A DNA stretch of 64,000 nt from Bradyrhizobium cajani (GCF_009759665.1 NZ_WQNE01000034.1:1-64000); one strand, 5' to 3'; counted from the first letter of the stretch, positions 7,116 to 16,514 are shown. The notes: generated from the sequence alone by a model not told the origin. Program-made: numbers and translations.

Positions 7116-8618
7116 GTGGCAGCGACAGACCTCCAGCCGATCCAGGATGCGGATCAGCCGGACCAGCCGGCGATGCGGCCCCGTGGGACGCGCGGGCTCG
7201 GCCTGTCCGGCAAGCTGCTGCTGCTCACCGTCCCCCTGGTGATGATCGCGGCCGTCCTGCTCTATGTACCCGCCATCGCCAATTTCTGGGTCAACCGGCT
7301 CAACGACCGCGTCGCGGCGGCCAACACCGCGGCACTGGTGCTGGATGCGGCGCCGCTCGGCATGGTCCCCGATTCGCTGTCGCGCCAGATCCTGAAGAGC
7401 ATCAATGCCCGCGCCGTCGCCATCAAGATGGGCCAGCAGCGCCGGCTGCTCGCCAGCGACAATCTGCCGACCGCCATCGAGCACGATATCGACCTGCGCG
7501 ACATGACGGCGTGGGAGGCGATCACCGGCTCGTTCCGGATGATGCTGGAGACAGGCAACCAGGCCATCCGCATCGTCGGGCCCGGGGTCGGCAATGCCCA
7601 GTTCATCGAGATCGTGACCGACGAATTGCCGCTGCGGCAATCGATGTACCGCTTCTCCCGCAACGTCGTGGTGGTCGCGCTGATCATCGCGGTCTTGACC
7701 GCGGGCCTCGTCTATCTCGCCCTGCATTATCTCTTCGTGCGGCCGATGCGGCGGCTGACCGCGAGTCTGGTCGGTTTCCACGAAAACCCCGAGAGCTCGG
7801 CGGGGATCATCGTGCCGAGCCAGCGCAGCGACGAGATCGGGGTTGCCGAGCGCGAATTGTCGGACATGCAGCGCGATCTGATGTCGATGCTGCATCAGAA
7901 GAGCCGGCTCGCCGCCCTCGGCCTCGCCGTCTCCAAGATCAACCACGATCTGCGCAATCTGCTCGCTTCGGCGCAGCTCCTGTCGGACCAGCTCGCCAGC
8001 GTGCCCGATCCGCGGGTGCAGCGCTTCGCGCCGAAGCTGGTTCGCTCGCTCGAGCGCGCCATCGCCTTCTGCCAGTCGACGTTGTCCTACGGCCGCGCCC
8101 AGGAGGCCGCGCCCGACCGCCGCATGATCCTGATCGAGCCGGTCGTGCTCGAGGTGCGCGAGACCGCAGGGCTCGCCTCCGACGCCTCGATCGCCTGGGT
8201 CGCCGCGATCGAGCGCGGCCTCGCCATCGACGCCGATCCCGACCAGCTGTTCCGCGTGCTGCTCAACCTCGTCCGCAACGCCGCCCAGGCGCTGGAAACC
8301 CATGCCTCGTCCGGCGATGGCGGCGTGCAGCAGATCCGGATCACCGGCAAACGCGAGGGCGCGGTCGCCATCCTGGAGGTCTCCGACACCGGCCCCGGCG
8401 TGCCGCAGAAGACCCGCGACCATCTGTTCGAGGCGTTCCAGACCTCCGGCCGGCCCGGCGGCAGCGGCCTTGGCCTCGCCATCGCCGCCGAGCTGGTCCG
8501 CGCCCATGGCGGCGAGATCCACCTCGTCGAAGGCACCATCGGCGCCACCTTCCGCATCGTCATCCCCGACCGCCCCGTGGAACTCCTTTCCATCCGCAAC
8601 GAGCGGGCACGGGCGTAA
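7116..8618 (+). CDS. Membrane sensor histidine kinase
   Basis: This 500-residue sensor has a membrane helix at about 30-55, a periplasmic segment of about 125 residues, and a second helix at about 183-208. A HAMP-like linker (FVRPMRRLTASLVGF) follows, then an H-box INHDLRNLLASAQ with His about 277. The ATPase shows N-box LLNLVRNAAQAL, G1 DTGPGV, and G2 GSGLGLAIA. It therefore senses a periplasmic or membrane signal and autophosphorylates. No response regulator lies nearby, so it is an orphan here. It begins with GTG. The rpmH transcript diverges from it across about 370 bases that hold both upstream regions. Confidence 0.9.
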   Translation: MAATDLQPIQDADQPDQPAMRPRGTRGLGLSGKLLLLTVPLVMIAAVLLYVPAIANFWVNRLNDRVAAANTAALVLDAAPLGMVPDSLSRQILKSINARAVAIKMGQQRRLLASDNLPTAIEHDIDLRDMTAWEAITGSFRMMLETGNQAIRIVGPGVGNAQFIEIVTDELPLRQSMYRFSRNVVVVALIIAVLTAGLVYLALHYLFVRPMRRLTASLVGFHENPESSAGIIVPSQRSDEIGVAERELSDMQRDLMSMLHQKSRLAALGLAVSKINHDLRNLLASAQLLSDQLASVPDPRVQRFAPKLVRSLERAIAFCQSTLSYGRAQEAAPDRRMILIEPVVLEVRETAGLASDASIAWVAAIERGLAIDADPDQLFRVLLNLVRNAAQALETHASSGDGGVQQIRITGKREGAVAILEVSDTGPGVPQKTRDHLFEAFQTSGRPGGSGLGLAIAAELVRAHGGEIHLVEGTIGATFRIVIPDRPVELLSIRNERARA

Positions 8619-8671
8619 GTCGGCCAGCGGCCGAGTGCGGACGCTTCAGGGGCGCAATCTCCATTGGTTTC

Positions 8672-8770
8672 GTCATTCCGGGGCGCGACGAAGTCGCGAG
8701 CCCGGAATCCATAACCACCAGCCGGGGTTATGGATTCCGGGCCTGGCCCTTCGGGCCATCCCGGAATGAC
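8672..8770. repeat. Palindromic intergenic element after the kinase gene
   Basis: The ends GTCATTCCGGGG and ATCCCGGAATGAC are inverted. Inside are GCGACGAAGTCGC and the pair GGAATCCATAACC / GGTTATGGATTCC, plus GGCCCTTCGGGCC. It shares its ends with the element at 4227-4306 and may end the kinase transcript. Confidence 0.75.
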
Positions 8771-8918
8771 GACTGAAACCGTCATCTCCCTGCAAAATCT
8801 CCCCATCCCGGACCTTGCCAATCGGGGCAAGAGCGGTTAGTCAAAGCGCTCTTTCGCACCCCTCTGGCGCTGTCCGGAGGCTGCGTGTGGGCTAAAGCCC
8901 GCACTGTTCGCGAAAAAC

Positions 8919-8995
8919 GCGCCCGTAGCTCAGCTGGATAGAGCATCAGACTACGAATCTGAGGGTCGGACGTTCGAATCGTTCCGGGCGCGCCA
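8919..8995 (+). tRNA. tRNA-Arg (anticodon ACG)
   Basis: This is a full cloverleaf of 77 bases. The acceptor stem GCGCCCG pairs with CGGGCGC, the D arm is GCTCAGCTGGATAGAGC, the anticodon stem TCAGA/TCTGA encloses loop CTACGAA (anticodon ACG), and the T arm contains GTTCGAATC. A genome-encoded CCA follows the discriminator G. It decodes CGN codons after A34-to-inosine editing. The bases just downstream show no integrase gene or duplicated 3' end, so no island is implied. Confidence 0.97.
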
Positions 8996-9281
8996 TTTCG
9001 GTCCAAAATTGGTCACTTCAAAAACTGCCAATTCCGCGCCGGGCGAGATCGTCGCACCGCTGCTTGTTATTCGTCACCGCATAAGCCGGGAGCAGGTAAC
9101 AGCCTTTCCGGCCGGCCTCGGCGCCGCGAAAATCGCATGGCATCTCGCGGCCGGAGCGCCCGGTCGCAGCATCATGGCACCTGAGCGAAGCCGTCGTGCG
9201 CAGCTTTATCGGCCGTGTTGTGCCGGCTAGATTGAGCCTCGCCAGAGACGCCTGACATGTCGGTGAATATGGAGATGACCC

Positions 9282-10064
9282 ATGAAACTCGCGCATGACG
9301 GCATCCAGCTCTCCTTCGACATCGCCGGGGCGGGACCGCTTCAATTCCTGTTCGTCCATGGCCTCGGTGGGGATCGCACGCATTTCGCGCCGCAGATGGA
9401 GTATTTCGCCCGTCAAGGCCGGGCGTTGAATGCCGAGCTGCGGGGGCATGGTGAGAGCGACAAGCCGCAACAGGCGTATTCCATCGAAGGCTTCGCCGAC
9501 GATCTCGTCTTCCTGTGCAACAGACAGCAGATCACAAAGCCGGTCATCGTGGGTCAAAGCATGGGTGGCAACATGGCGCTCGAAATCGCCGCCCGCTATC
9601 CGGACTTTCCTGCAGGCCTGGTGCTGCTCGATTCAGGGGTGCTCTTCCCTGCCTCGGCAGGGACGGTGTTCGCCGGGTATCTGGAGGGTCTAAAGGGCGC
9701 GAATTTTGCGGACGAGGTACGGAAAATCGTGGCGGACTCCTGTCTGCCGACCGACCGATGCCGCGCGCATGTCGAACAGACCTTTCTGGCGACGCCACAG
9801 CACGTGCTGGTGTCCACGTTTACAAGTCTGTTTCCCTGGGATGTGCATCGGGCGCGTGAGTGCGCCCAGGCGTGCCGGGTCCCGGTGCTCTACATCGAAG
9901 CGGCCCACCGGCTCGCGGATCTCGATCGTTTCGCGGAGCTGTGCCCGCAACTGGTCACGGCCAAGGCCGTCGGCTCCGGGCATTTCCTGTCGCTGGAAGT
10001 GCCGGAGCAGATCAACCCCATGATCGACCGGTTTATCTCGCTTTACGTGCGAAGACCCGGGTAA
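9282..10064 (+). CDS. Alpha/beta-fold hydrolase
   Basis: This 260-residue single-domain alpha/beta hydrolase has the oxyanion motif HGLGG at 26-30, the nucleophile elbow GQSMGG with Ser93, and a C-terminal GSGHFLSLE providing the catalytic His. It resembles the esterase, lactonase and 3-oxoadipate enol-lactonase branch, but nothing fixes the substrate. There is no signal peptide, so it is cytoplasmic. A GGAG site lies 7 bases before the ATG. The preceding 280 bases after the tRNA hold no other gene that I can see. Confidence 0.85.
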   Translation: MKLAHDGIQLSFDIAGAGPLQFLFVHGLGGDRTHFAPQMEYFARQGRALNAELRGHGESDKPQQAYSIEGFADDLVFLCNRQQITKPVIVGQSMGGNMALEIAARYPDFPAGLVLLDSGVLFPASAGTVFAGYLEGLKGANFADEVRKIVADSCLPTDRCRAHVEQTFLATPQHVLVSTFTSLFPWDVHRARECAQACRVPVLYIEAAHRLADLDRFAELCPQLVTAKAVGSGHFLSLEVPEQINPMIDRFISLYVRRPG

Positions 10065-10183
10065 GCTTCGTCGCGGCGGGATAGCCGTGCGCGGATCCGC
10101 AAGATTCATCATAGCGCCACGGCAAAGCAATAGTGCCCATCTTCATCGACGGTGGTGCGCCATTTTGGTAGTAAGTTTGTCTC

Positions 10184-11086
10184 ATGCGCACTATCGATCG
10201 TCTGCTCTCCCGCCTCCTTCTCTTCCTTGCATTCACAGCCGCCCCGGTGCTTCCCGTGCGCGCGGCCGAAACCTGCCCGTTCATCAGCGCCCAGCAGCTC
10301 GCCGGCGCGATGCCGGCGCTCAAATGGTCACTGATTTCAAATCAGGACGGCCGCGGCTGCATCTACCAGGGCGGGCGCGGTGACACGATGATGCTGACCG
10401 TGTTCCGCAATCCCGACAAGGACCGCGCCAGGGAGTTGTACGCGACCTTCGTCAAGACGCTTGGCGAGCGCATGCCGCTGAGCGCAGTCGCGGGGATCGG
10501 CGAGGAAGGCCAGGGCGGAACGAGCGCCGCCGGCGCGGAGCGCCCGGAAGCCTCGGTCGTCGCCTTGTCCGGCGATTACATCCTGCAGATCACCGTCCAT
10601 CCGATCGGCCGGCGTGCCGACGATGCGCTGCTCGGACCGCTCACCGAAGCCGCGCGCGTTGCCATCGCCAACGTGAGCAAGAGCAGCGAGCGGTTTGGCG
10701 ATTGCGAGTGGCTCACGGCCGCGGATGCCGACGGCTTTCTCGAGAAGAGCACGCTGACGGTCCAGCGCACCGGCGCGGGCAGCTGCATGATGTTCGATCG
10801 CGAGGCCAATGCCATGACCGTCGCGGTGATCGCGACCTCGCGCGACACCGCCATCGGCATGATGAAACGTGCAGGCCCGTGCAAACATTTGGCGATACCC
10901 GAGCTCGGCCGTGAAGCGTTCGGCGAGCATTCCTGCACCAAGGGCAACGGCAACGCCGTCAACATCTATGTCTGGAAGAACGGCAGGCAGGCTTCGATCC
11001 TGTTCGCGCCGGTCAAGCCGCATCCCGAGTCCGGCTCGGTCGAGCGCCTGAAGGCGGTCGCCGCGCGCGTCTATGGAAAATTGTAA
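10184..11086 (+). CDS. Secreted protein of unknown function with internally duplicated Cys-containing units
   Basis: A signal peptide (RLLLFLAFTAAPVLPVRA, cleavage near residue 28) precedes about 270 residues. The region starting CPFISAQQLAGAMPALKW...GCIYQGG is echoed by CEWLTAADADGFLEKSTL...SCMMFDRE, and a third, shorter unit starts at CKHLAIPELGREAF...SCTKGNG. Each unit has two cysteines about 25 residues apart, suggesting one disulfide each. This resembles the repeated fold of DUF3558-like secreted proteins, but I cannot name it. Periplasmic location is inferred from the signal peptide. Confidence 0.75.
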   Translation: MRTIDRLLSRLLLFLAFTAAPVLPVRAAETCPFISAQQLAGAMPALKWSLISNQDGRGCIYQGGRGDTMMLTVFRNPDKDRARELYATFVKTLGERMPLSAVAGIGEEGQGGTSAAGAERPEASVVALSGDYILQITVHPIGRRADDALLGPLTEAARVAIANVSKSSERFGDCEWLTAADADGFLEKSTLTVQRTGAGSCMMFDREANAMTVAVIATSRDTAIGMMKRAGPCKHLAIPELGREAFGEHSCTKGNGNAVNIYVWKNGRQASILFAPVKPHPESGSVERLKAVAARVYGKL

Positions 11087-11175
11087 CGGCGCCGCGTGAC
11101 AGCAATCGCTGCAGATCGTCTTGGGGATGGAAGCATTTTGAATCGCGTCGCGTCATGCCTGCTGCGAAGCCGGCA

Positions 11176-11607
11176 TCAGGTGATCCCGTGTTGCTTCAGG
11201 ACGGCCTGCTCATCTCCCGATATCCAGCCAAAGATCTTTGGCCCGTCCTCGAGCTGCTGCACCAGGTAGTGGACCTCGAAATCAATGGACACATCCGGTT
11301 CGCCGCCTCGGTCGTAGACGGCGGTCCAGGCGACATGCGCGAGGCAATGGTGCTCGTCGATGGGTGCGATGCGGACATGGCGAAGTCGCATGTCCTTCGT
11401 GCCTAGTCGACGATTGCGTTCGAATCCCTGCTGCATCACCCGCTTAAGCTGCTCGTCGTTCCGGCCGACACTGACGCCGGCCGGAGACGCGGCCACGAAC
11501 GCAGCGGCGTATGAAGATGCCACCTCGTCCATGTCCACCTCGTCCTCAAGCGCCATCCGGAACAGCTTCCCATAGCGCTCGAACAATTCCCTGACGCTGC
11601 TTTCCAT
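11176..11607 (-). CDS. NTF2/SnoaL-like small protein
   Basis: This 143-residue cytoplasmic protein opens with an amphipathic helix (VRELFERYGKLFRMALE). It continues with alternating strands such as MRLRHVRIAPIDEHHCLAHVAWTAVYDR and SIDFEVHYLVQQ and ends PKIFGWISGDEQAVLKQHGI. The pattern fits the cone-shaped NTF2/SnoaL superfamily, which contains small-molecule binders and isomerases. A good AGGGAGG site precedes the ATG. It converges on the secreted protein gene. No specific function can be assigned. Confidence 0.7.
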   Translation of the reverse strand: MESSVRELFERYGKLFRMALEDEVDMDEVASSYAAAFVAASPAGVSVGRNDEQLKRVMQQGFERNRRLGTKDMRLRHVRIAPIDEHHCLAHVAWTAVYDRGGEPDVSIDFEVHYLVQQLEDGPKIFGWISGDEQAVLKQHGIT

Positions 11608-11705
11608 CAGGCGCCTCCCTTCTGGGTCACGGCGGCGCGCGTGACACGACAGGCACGGCCCCGGCAGCCTCTCTCACTTCACGCGTCCGACAGCCGCATG
11701 AACAG

Positions 11706-12422
11706 TCAGATGCCGGGAGCGGCCCTCGTCGACGAGTTCTCGACGCGCGCTGATCCCGGGCCCGCGTTCAGCTGCGGCGCGCCGAAGACGCCACGGTACC
11801 AGATCTTTGCGCAATGCGTCCCGATGAGCTCGATTTCCTCGCCGCTCGGTGCTCTCGCGGCCAGATCAAGCTTGATGTAGGCGATCTGCTCCATCATGCC
11901 GCCGAGCGCCTCGGCGGCTGTCTCCGGCTCGAGTTCCTTGTCGATCTCGCCCAGGCTCTGCAGGCGTGTGAGCCACGTCGCCGTGCGCCTCAGGAAGCGG
12001 CTCCGCTCGCTTTGATAGAGCGCGAAGAACGTCGATTTTTCGCCGCGAGCGGCAGCCTCGCGCATGAGGCGCAACAATTTCCGGTGCCTGGCGTAAGCCT
12101 TCAAATACGCGATCGTGTTCTCGACGAACTCTGCTTCCGTGGCCCGGAACGAGCTGCCGTCGCCGCGCCTGCTCGCGAAGTAGAGTTCATCCACGAGCGG
12201 CTGCAACACCGCAAGCAGCACTTCGTCCTTGTTGCGGAAGTGCCGGTAGAAGTTTCCGTAAGAGGTCTTGGCGGCCCTGACGATGTCCTCCACGCGGGTG
12301 GATTCGTATCCCTTGCGGCCAAACACGGCGCTGGCTGCCGTCAGCAGTCGTTCGCGCATGGCTGCCCCCTTGGCCGTCGCCGGAATCATGGGCTCCGGCA
12401 TCTGTTTGTGCGCGTTCGACAT
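11706..12422 (-). CDS. TetR/AcrR family transcriptional regulator
   Basis: The N-terminal domain (residues about 15-65) is a TetR helix-turn-helix with TRVEDIVRAAKTSYGNFYRH and the following KDEVLLAVLQPL. The remaining helical domain would bind a ligand and dimerise. The ATG at 12422 is chosen over a GTG at 12434 because GGTGAG lies at a workable distance. It is divergent from the binding protein and quinone reductase genes, so these are the likely targets, by the usual logic of TetR pairs. A GTGACGTCAC palindrome lies between them. Confidence 0.88.
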   Translation of the reverse strand: MSNAHKQMPEPMIPATAKGAAMRERLLTAASAVFGRKGYESTRVEDIVRAAKTSYGNFYRHFRNKDEVLLAVLQPLVDELYFASRRGDGSSFRATEAEFVENTIAYLKAYARHRKLLRLMREAAARGEKSTFFALYQSERSRFLRRTATWLTRLQSLGEIDKELEPETAAEALGGMMEQIAYIKLDLAARAPSGEEIELIGTHCAKIWYRGVFGAPQLNAGPGSARVENSSTRAAPGI

Positions 12423-12470
12423 CCTGCTGCTCACCAGTGAGGGCTTGACCTGAGGGCGACCTTCGATAAT

Positions 12471-12480
12471 GTGACGTCAC
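12471..12480. promoter_or_regulatory. Candidate TetR operator (GTGACGTCAC)
   Basis: This is a perfect 10-base palindrome about 50 bases upstream of the TetR start codon, in the divergent region shared with the binding protein gene at 12767. Position and symmetry suggest a regulator site. A further TGTCA follows at once, which could extend the recognised sequence. Confidence 0.35.
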
Positions 12481-12766
12481 TGTCATTAATTCGGCGGCTG
12501 ACGGGGTCGACCCGACTGCGGGTCATTTCGTAAGCCATTGAAAAATTATAGCAAATAAGCGGGTGGCTTGTCATCTGGCTCCTCTCCCAGCACGACGAAT
12601 TATCGCTGCGAGATGGTCAATTTGATGAGCGTGCGGACGATCGCTGCCGATCGAAAGCGGCCTCGGCATGCCCTGGGGTTACCCGCATCGGGAGAAGGTC
12701 TGCTCGTGGCTCCAGGCCTCGAGCGGAATCATCAAAACAAGAAGAGAAGTCCAAGGGAGGTCGAAA

Positions 12767-13975
12767 ATGTCCATGAGGATCAGCGGCGCGATCGCCGTAG
12801 CGGCCGTCGTCACCTTCAACGCGGGCGCGGCGCTTGCGCAAAAGAAGTACGACACCGGCGCGAGCGACACGGAGATCAAGGTCGGCAATCTCATGCCGTA
12901 CAGTGGGCCAGGCTCCGCCTATGGGGTCATCGGCCAGCTGCAGGCCGCATACTTCAGGATGATCAACGACAAGGGCGGCATCAACGGCCGCAAGATCAAT
13001 TTCATCAGCTATGACGATGCGTACTCGCCGCCCAAGGCCGTGGAGCAGGTCCGCAAGCTGGTCGAGAGCGATGAAGTCCTGCTCGTGTTCGATCCGCTGG
13101 GGACGGCCAACAACACCGCCATCCAGAAATACCTGAACGCCAGGAAGATCCCGCAGCTTTTCGTCGCGGCAGGCGCCACCAAGTTCAACGATCCCAGGAA
13201 CTTTCCCTGGACCACGGGTTGGCAGCCTTCCTACCAGAGCGAGGCGCACGCTTACGCGAAGTACATCCTGAAGGAAAAGCCGAACGCCAGGGTTGCCGTG
13301 TTCTTCCAGAACGACGACCTCGGAAAGGACTACCTGAAGGGGCTCAAGGACAGGCTTGGCGCAAGGATTGTCGCCGAGGAAAGCTACGAGACGAGCGAGC
13401 CGACGATCGACAGCCACATCGTCAAGCTGAAGGCGACCGGTGCCGATACGCTGGTCAACATCAGCTCTCCCAAGTTCGCGGCGCAGGCGATCAAGAGGGT
13501 CGCCGAAGTCGACTGGAAGCCTCTGCACATCCTGAGCAACGTCTCGGCGTCCGTCGGCAGCGTGATCAAGCCTGCCGGTTTCGAGAACGCGCAAGGCATC
13601 GTTTCCGCGACCTATCTGAAGGATCCGGCCGATCCGCAGTGGGACAATGATCCCGGAATGAAGGAATTTCAGGGCTTTCTGACCAAGTACTATCCGGAAG
13701 GCAACAAGCGTGACATCCTGCTGATCACCGGCTACGCGCTGGCGGAGACGCTGGCGCAGACCTTGAAACAGTGCGGCGATGATCTCACCCGCGAGAGCGT
13801 CATGAAGCAGGCTGCCAACCTGAAGGACTGGCGCACCGAGGCGCTTCTGCCGGGCATCTACGTCAACACCTCGCCGACCGATTTCGCGCCGATCACACAG
13901 CTCCGACTGATGCGCTTCAGCGGCGAGAAGTGGGAGCTGTTCGGGGACGTGATCAACGGCGACGCAACCGATTGA
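12767..13975 (+). CDS. Branched-chain amino acid-type ABC substrate-binding protein
   Basis: This 402-residue periplasmic protein has a signal peptide (ISGAIAVAAVVTFNAGAALA) and a type I binding fold of the LivK kind. It begins TEIKVGNLMPYSGPGSAYGV and contains INDKGGINGRKINFISYDDAY and the hinge region ARVAVFFQNDDLGKDYLKG. The ATG at 12767 has a strong AAGGGAGG site. The frame is open 33 codons further upstream, but those residues are not signal-peptide-like. No LivH, LivM, LivG or LivF gene is adjacent, so it is an orphan. A quinone reductase gene follows 45 bases on. The ligand is unknown; many homologues bind aromatic or branched acids. Confidence 0.9.
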   Translation: MSMRISGAIAVAAVVTFNAGAALAQKKYDTGASDTEIKVGNLMPYSGPGSAYGVIGQLQAAYFRMINDKGGINGRKINFISYDDAYSPPKAVEQVRKLVESDEVLLVFDPLGTANNTAIQKYLNARKIPQLFVAAGATKFNDPRNFPWTTGWQPSYQSEAHAYAKYILKEKPNARVAVFFQNDDLGKDYLKGLKDRLGARIVAEESYETSEPTIDSHIVKLKATGADTLVNISSPKFAAQAIKRVAEVDWKPLHILSNVSASVGSVIKPAGFENAQGIVSATYLKDPADPQWDNDPGMKEFQGFLTKYYPEGNKRDILLITGYALAETLAQTLKQCGDDLTRESVMKQAANLKDWRTEALLPGIYVNTSPTDFAPITQLRLMRFSGEKWELFGDVINGDATD

Positions 13976-14020
13976 TCCGTTCGCGGCGCCCCGCATGGAG
14001 CGCTCGCCCGAGAGGACTTC

Positions 14021-14998
14021 ATGAGAGCAGTTGTCGTCGAAAATTACGATCGTATCGAAAATATCGCCATCAAGGACGTGGCCAAGCCGGACATCTCGGC
14101 AGGCATGGTGCGGGTTCGCATCCAGGCCGCGGCCGTCGGCTTCGTCGACGGTTTGAAGGTGCAGGGCCTGTACCAGACCAAGGATCCCTTGCCGTTCACG
14201 CCGGGCTCGGAGTTTGCGGGCGTCGTCGACGAGGCTGCCTCCGATGTCAGTGGCTTCGCACCGGGCACCCCGGTCCTCGGGATGGTCAGAAATGGCGGCC
14301 TCGCGCAGTATGTTTGCGCCCCGGCCGCGGACCTTTTCGCGACGCCGGATGGCATCGCACCCGAGGTGGGGGCGTCGTTCTTCGCCAACTATCTGACGGC
14401 ACTCTACGCGCTCAGCGCGCGGGCAAAGCTGCGGAGTGGTGAGACGCTTCTGGTCCTGGGCGCTGCCGGCGGAGTTGGAATAGCAGCCGTTCAGGTTGGA
14501 AAGCTGCTGGGCGCACGCGTCATCGCGGCGGCGTCGACGGAGGAGAAGCGGCAGTTTGCAACGAAGTTCGGCGCGGATTCGAGCCTGGACTACACGCGCG
14601 AAGGGTGGCGTGACGAACTCAAGGAGCTTACGGGCGGCGAGGGCGCGGACGTGATCTTTGATCCCGTCGGCGGCGAGTTGAGTCTGCAAGCGTTCCGTTC
14701 GATCGCATGGAATGGCCGGCACCTCGTGGTCGGCTTTGCGTCAGGAACCATTCCGGCGCTGAAGTTCAATCTGCCCCTTCTCAAGGGAGGCGCCCTCCTG
14801 GGCGTCGATCTGGCCCAGATCGGCCGTCGTGAGCCGGAGGTGCGGGCCGAGGTGATTGCTCAACTCTTCACCTGGCTGAGCGAGAAGACGCTTGTCCCTG
14901 TCGTCGGAAGGGTTTTCCCGTTCGAGCGATTCCACGAGGCCTTCGCCGCGATGGCCACGCGCTCGGCGCTCGGCAAGATGGTGGTTCGGATCGATTGA
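14021..14998 (+). CDS. Zinc-less NADPH:quinone oxidoreductase (MDR superfamily)
   Basis: The 325-residue protein has a GroES-like N-terminal domain (residues 1-120, with FTPGSEFAGVV) and a Rossmann domain with LLVLGAAGGVGIAAVQ near 148 and GADVIFDPVGG. Zinc-ligand cysteines of alcohol dehydrogenases are absent, as expected for quinone reductase-like members that reduce quinones or enoyl groups with NADPH. The gene lies 45 bases after the binding-protein gene and is probably co-transcribed with it under the divergent TetR regulator. Substrate unknown. Confidence 0.88.
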   Translation: MRAVVVENYDRIENIAIKDVAKPDISAGMVRVRIQAAAVGFVDGLKVQGLYQTKDPLPFTPGSEFAGVVDEAASDVSGFAPGTPVLGMVRNGGLAQYVCAPAADLFATPDGIAPEVGASFFANYLTALYALSARAKLRSGETLLVLGAAGGVGIAAVQVGKLLGARVIAAASTEEKRQFATKFGADSSLDYTREGWRDELKELTGGEGADVIFDPVGGELSLQAFRSIAWNGRHLVVGFASGTIPALKFNLPLLKGGALLGVDLAQIGRREPEVRAEVIAQLFTWLSEKTLVPVVGRVFPFERFHEAFAAMATRSALGKMVVRID

Positions 14999-15079
14999 AT
15001 TCGGGGAGCCGTTACACCGGCGTTTACCAATTCTGGCAAGCAAATCGTAGCGGGGGCTTGGTATAGGGCGTGCGACCGG

Positions 15080-16342
15080 ATGGGAGTCATGCCGCTACTC
15101 GACGTTCCGACAATCTACGTGCTGATGCTGTCCGTCATGGTGCTGCTCGGGGCGCTGACCCTGTTCGCCTGGCTGCAAAATCGCGCGGTCCGCGCGCTTG
15201 CCTGGTGGGGCGGCGCAGTGCTCGTGATGGCGGTCGCACTTGGCCTGCTCTGCTTGCGCGGCACGATCCCGGACGCCTGTTCGGTCGACCTCGCCTACGT
15301 GGTGCTGTTCACCGCCTGCGCGCTGATGCTGGAAGGCGCGCGCTGCTTCGAAGGCAGGCGGGCGAGCCCCGTCCTCCTGCTCGCCGGCGCGGTGGTCTGG
15401 ATCGCGGCCTGCCAAGTCCCCGCGCTGTACGAGTCCGCCACGGCGCGCATGATCATCGTCTCACTCGCCGTGGGGCTCTATTCGCTCGGCTGCGCCTACG
15501 TGCTGTGGCGCGGCCGCGCCGAACCGCTGTTGTCGCGCTGGCCATTGATCGTGTTGACCGCGCTCGGCGGCGGGCTGTTTCTCCTGCGAATTCCGCTCGC
15601 CGTGGTTTATCCGCTCGCGGAGGCGCCGGTCGCGAGCTTCGACGCACTGCGGTCGCTCTGGTTCGCCGTGGTGAGCGCGTTCACGCTGCTTTACTTCATC
15701 GCCATCAACTATCTCTTCCTCGCACTCACCAAGGAGCGGAGCGAGCTCGCGCACAAGCGCGCCGCGATGACGGATGCGCTGACCGGCCTCGCCAACCGTC
15801 GCGCCTTCATGGAATTCGCCGAGCAACGCTTGAACGCGCGCGCGAGCGGGACGGTCGCGTTCCTCCTGTTCGATCTCGACCGGTTCAAGTCGATCAACGA
15901 CGGTCATGGGCATGCGATGGGCGACCGCGTGCTGCGGCTGTTCGCGCAGACGCTGTCCGCAACCTTGCCGCGGGGCAGCATCGCGGGCCGGATTGGGGGC
16001 GAGGAGTTCGCCGCGATCGTCACCGGGCCGGACCAAAAGGCGACGCTTGCGGCGGCCGAGCACGTGCGCGAGAGTTTTGCGGTGGTGGCGGGCGTCGTCG
16101 ACGGTGTCCTGGTCGCAGCCACCGTCAGCGTCGGGCTCGCGCATGCGGACAGCGGGCCCGCGGGTATCGAGACCCTGTGCGAGCGCGCCGACAAGGCGCT
16201 TTACACGGCGAAGGCGCTTGGCCGCAATCGCGTCGAATGCGCCGTGGATGGATTTGTCCCGCTCGTGCCTGACGCCGCTGCCGACCTGCTGCTACCGGCT
16301 TCCGGCCAGACACAGCGTGCGACGAAGCGGGCGGCGGCCTGA
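15080..16342 (+). CDS. Membrane-anchored diguanylate cyclase (GGDEF)
   Basis: Residues 1-225 form about seven membrane helices, a sensor of MASE type that I cannot name further. The cytoplasmic GGDEF domain (about 230-390) begins DALTGLANRRAF and has FLLFDLDRFKSINDGHGHAMGD. The active-site signature is GGEEF, so the enzyme should make cyclic di-GMP. The usual inhibitory RxxD motif five residues before GGEEF is not present: the aligned positions are Pro and Ser. No phosphodiesterase domain is attached. The start could equally be the ATG nine bases downstream. Confidence 0.9.
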   Translation: MGVMPLLDVPTIYVLMLSVMVLLGALTLFAWLQNRAVRALAWWGGAVLVMAVALGLLCLRGTIPDACSVDLAYVVLFTACALMLEGARCFEGRRASPVLLLAGAVVWIAACQVPALYESATARMIIVSLAVGLYSLGCAYVLWRGRAEPLLSRWPLIVLTALGGGLFLLRIPLAVVYPLAEAPVASFDALRSLWFAVVSAFTLLYFIAINYLFLALTKERSELAHKRAAMTDALTGLANRRAFMEFAEQRLNARASGTVAFLLFDLDRFKSINDGHGHAMGDRVLRLFAQTLSATLPRGSIAGRIGGEEFAAIVTGPDQKATLAAAEHVRESFAVVAGVVDGVLVAATVSVGLAHADSGPAGIETLCERADKALYTAKALGRNRVECAVDGFVPLVPDAAADLLLPASGQTQRATKRAAA

Positions 16343-16514
16343 CCGCGTCAGAGCAGCGCCGGAGGGCGATGACGGCACGAATCGCGCGCACGTCCAGACT
16401 GATCGCAATGACCGAAGTGTCATCGGGCGGCCCGGGCATCATCGAACTGTCGTCGTTCCGTCATTCGCGCTCTATCGATCGCTGCTCCCTTCGCGGCGCA
16501 TCGTGGAGACTGAT

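Noticed and set aside
8919..9281. Genomic island attachment site at tRNA-Arg
   Set aside because: No integrase gene, no repeated tRNA 3' end and no change in composition follow in the next kilobases.
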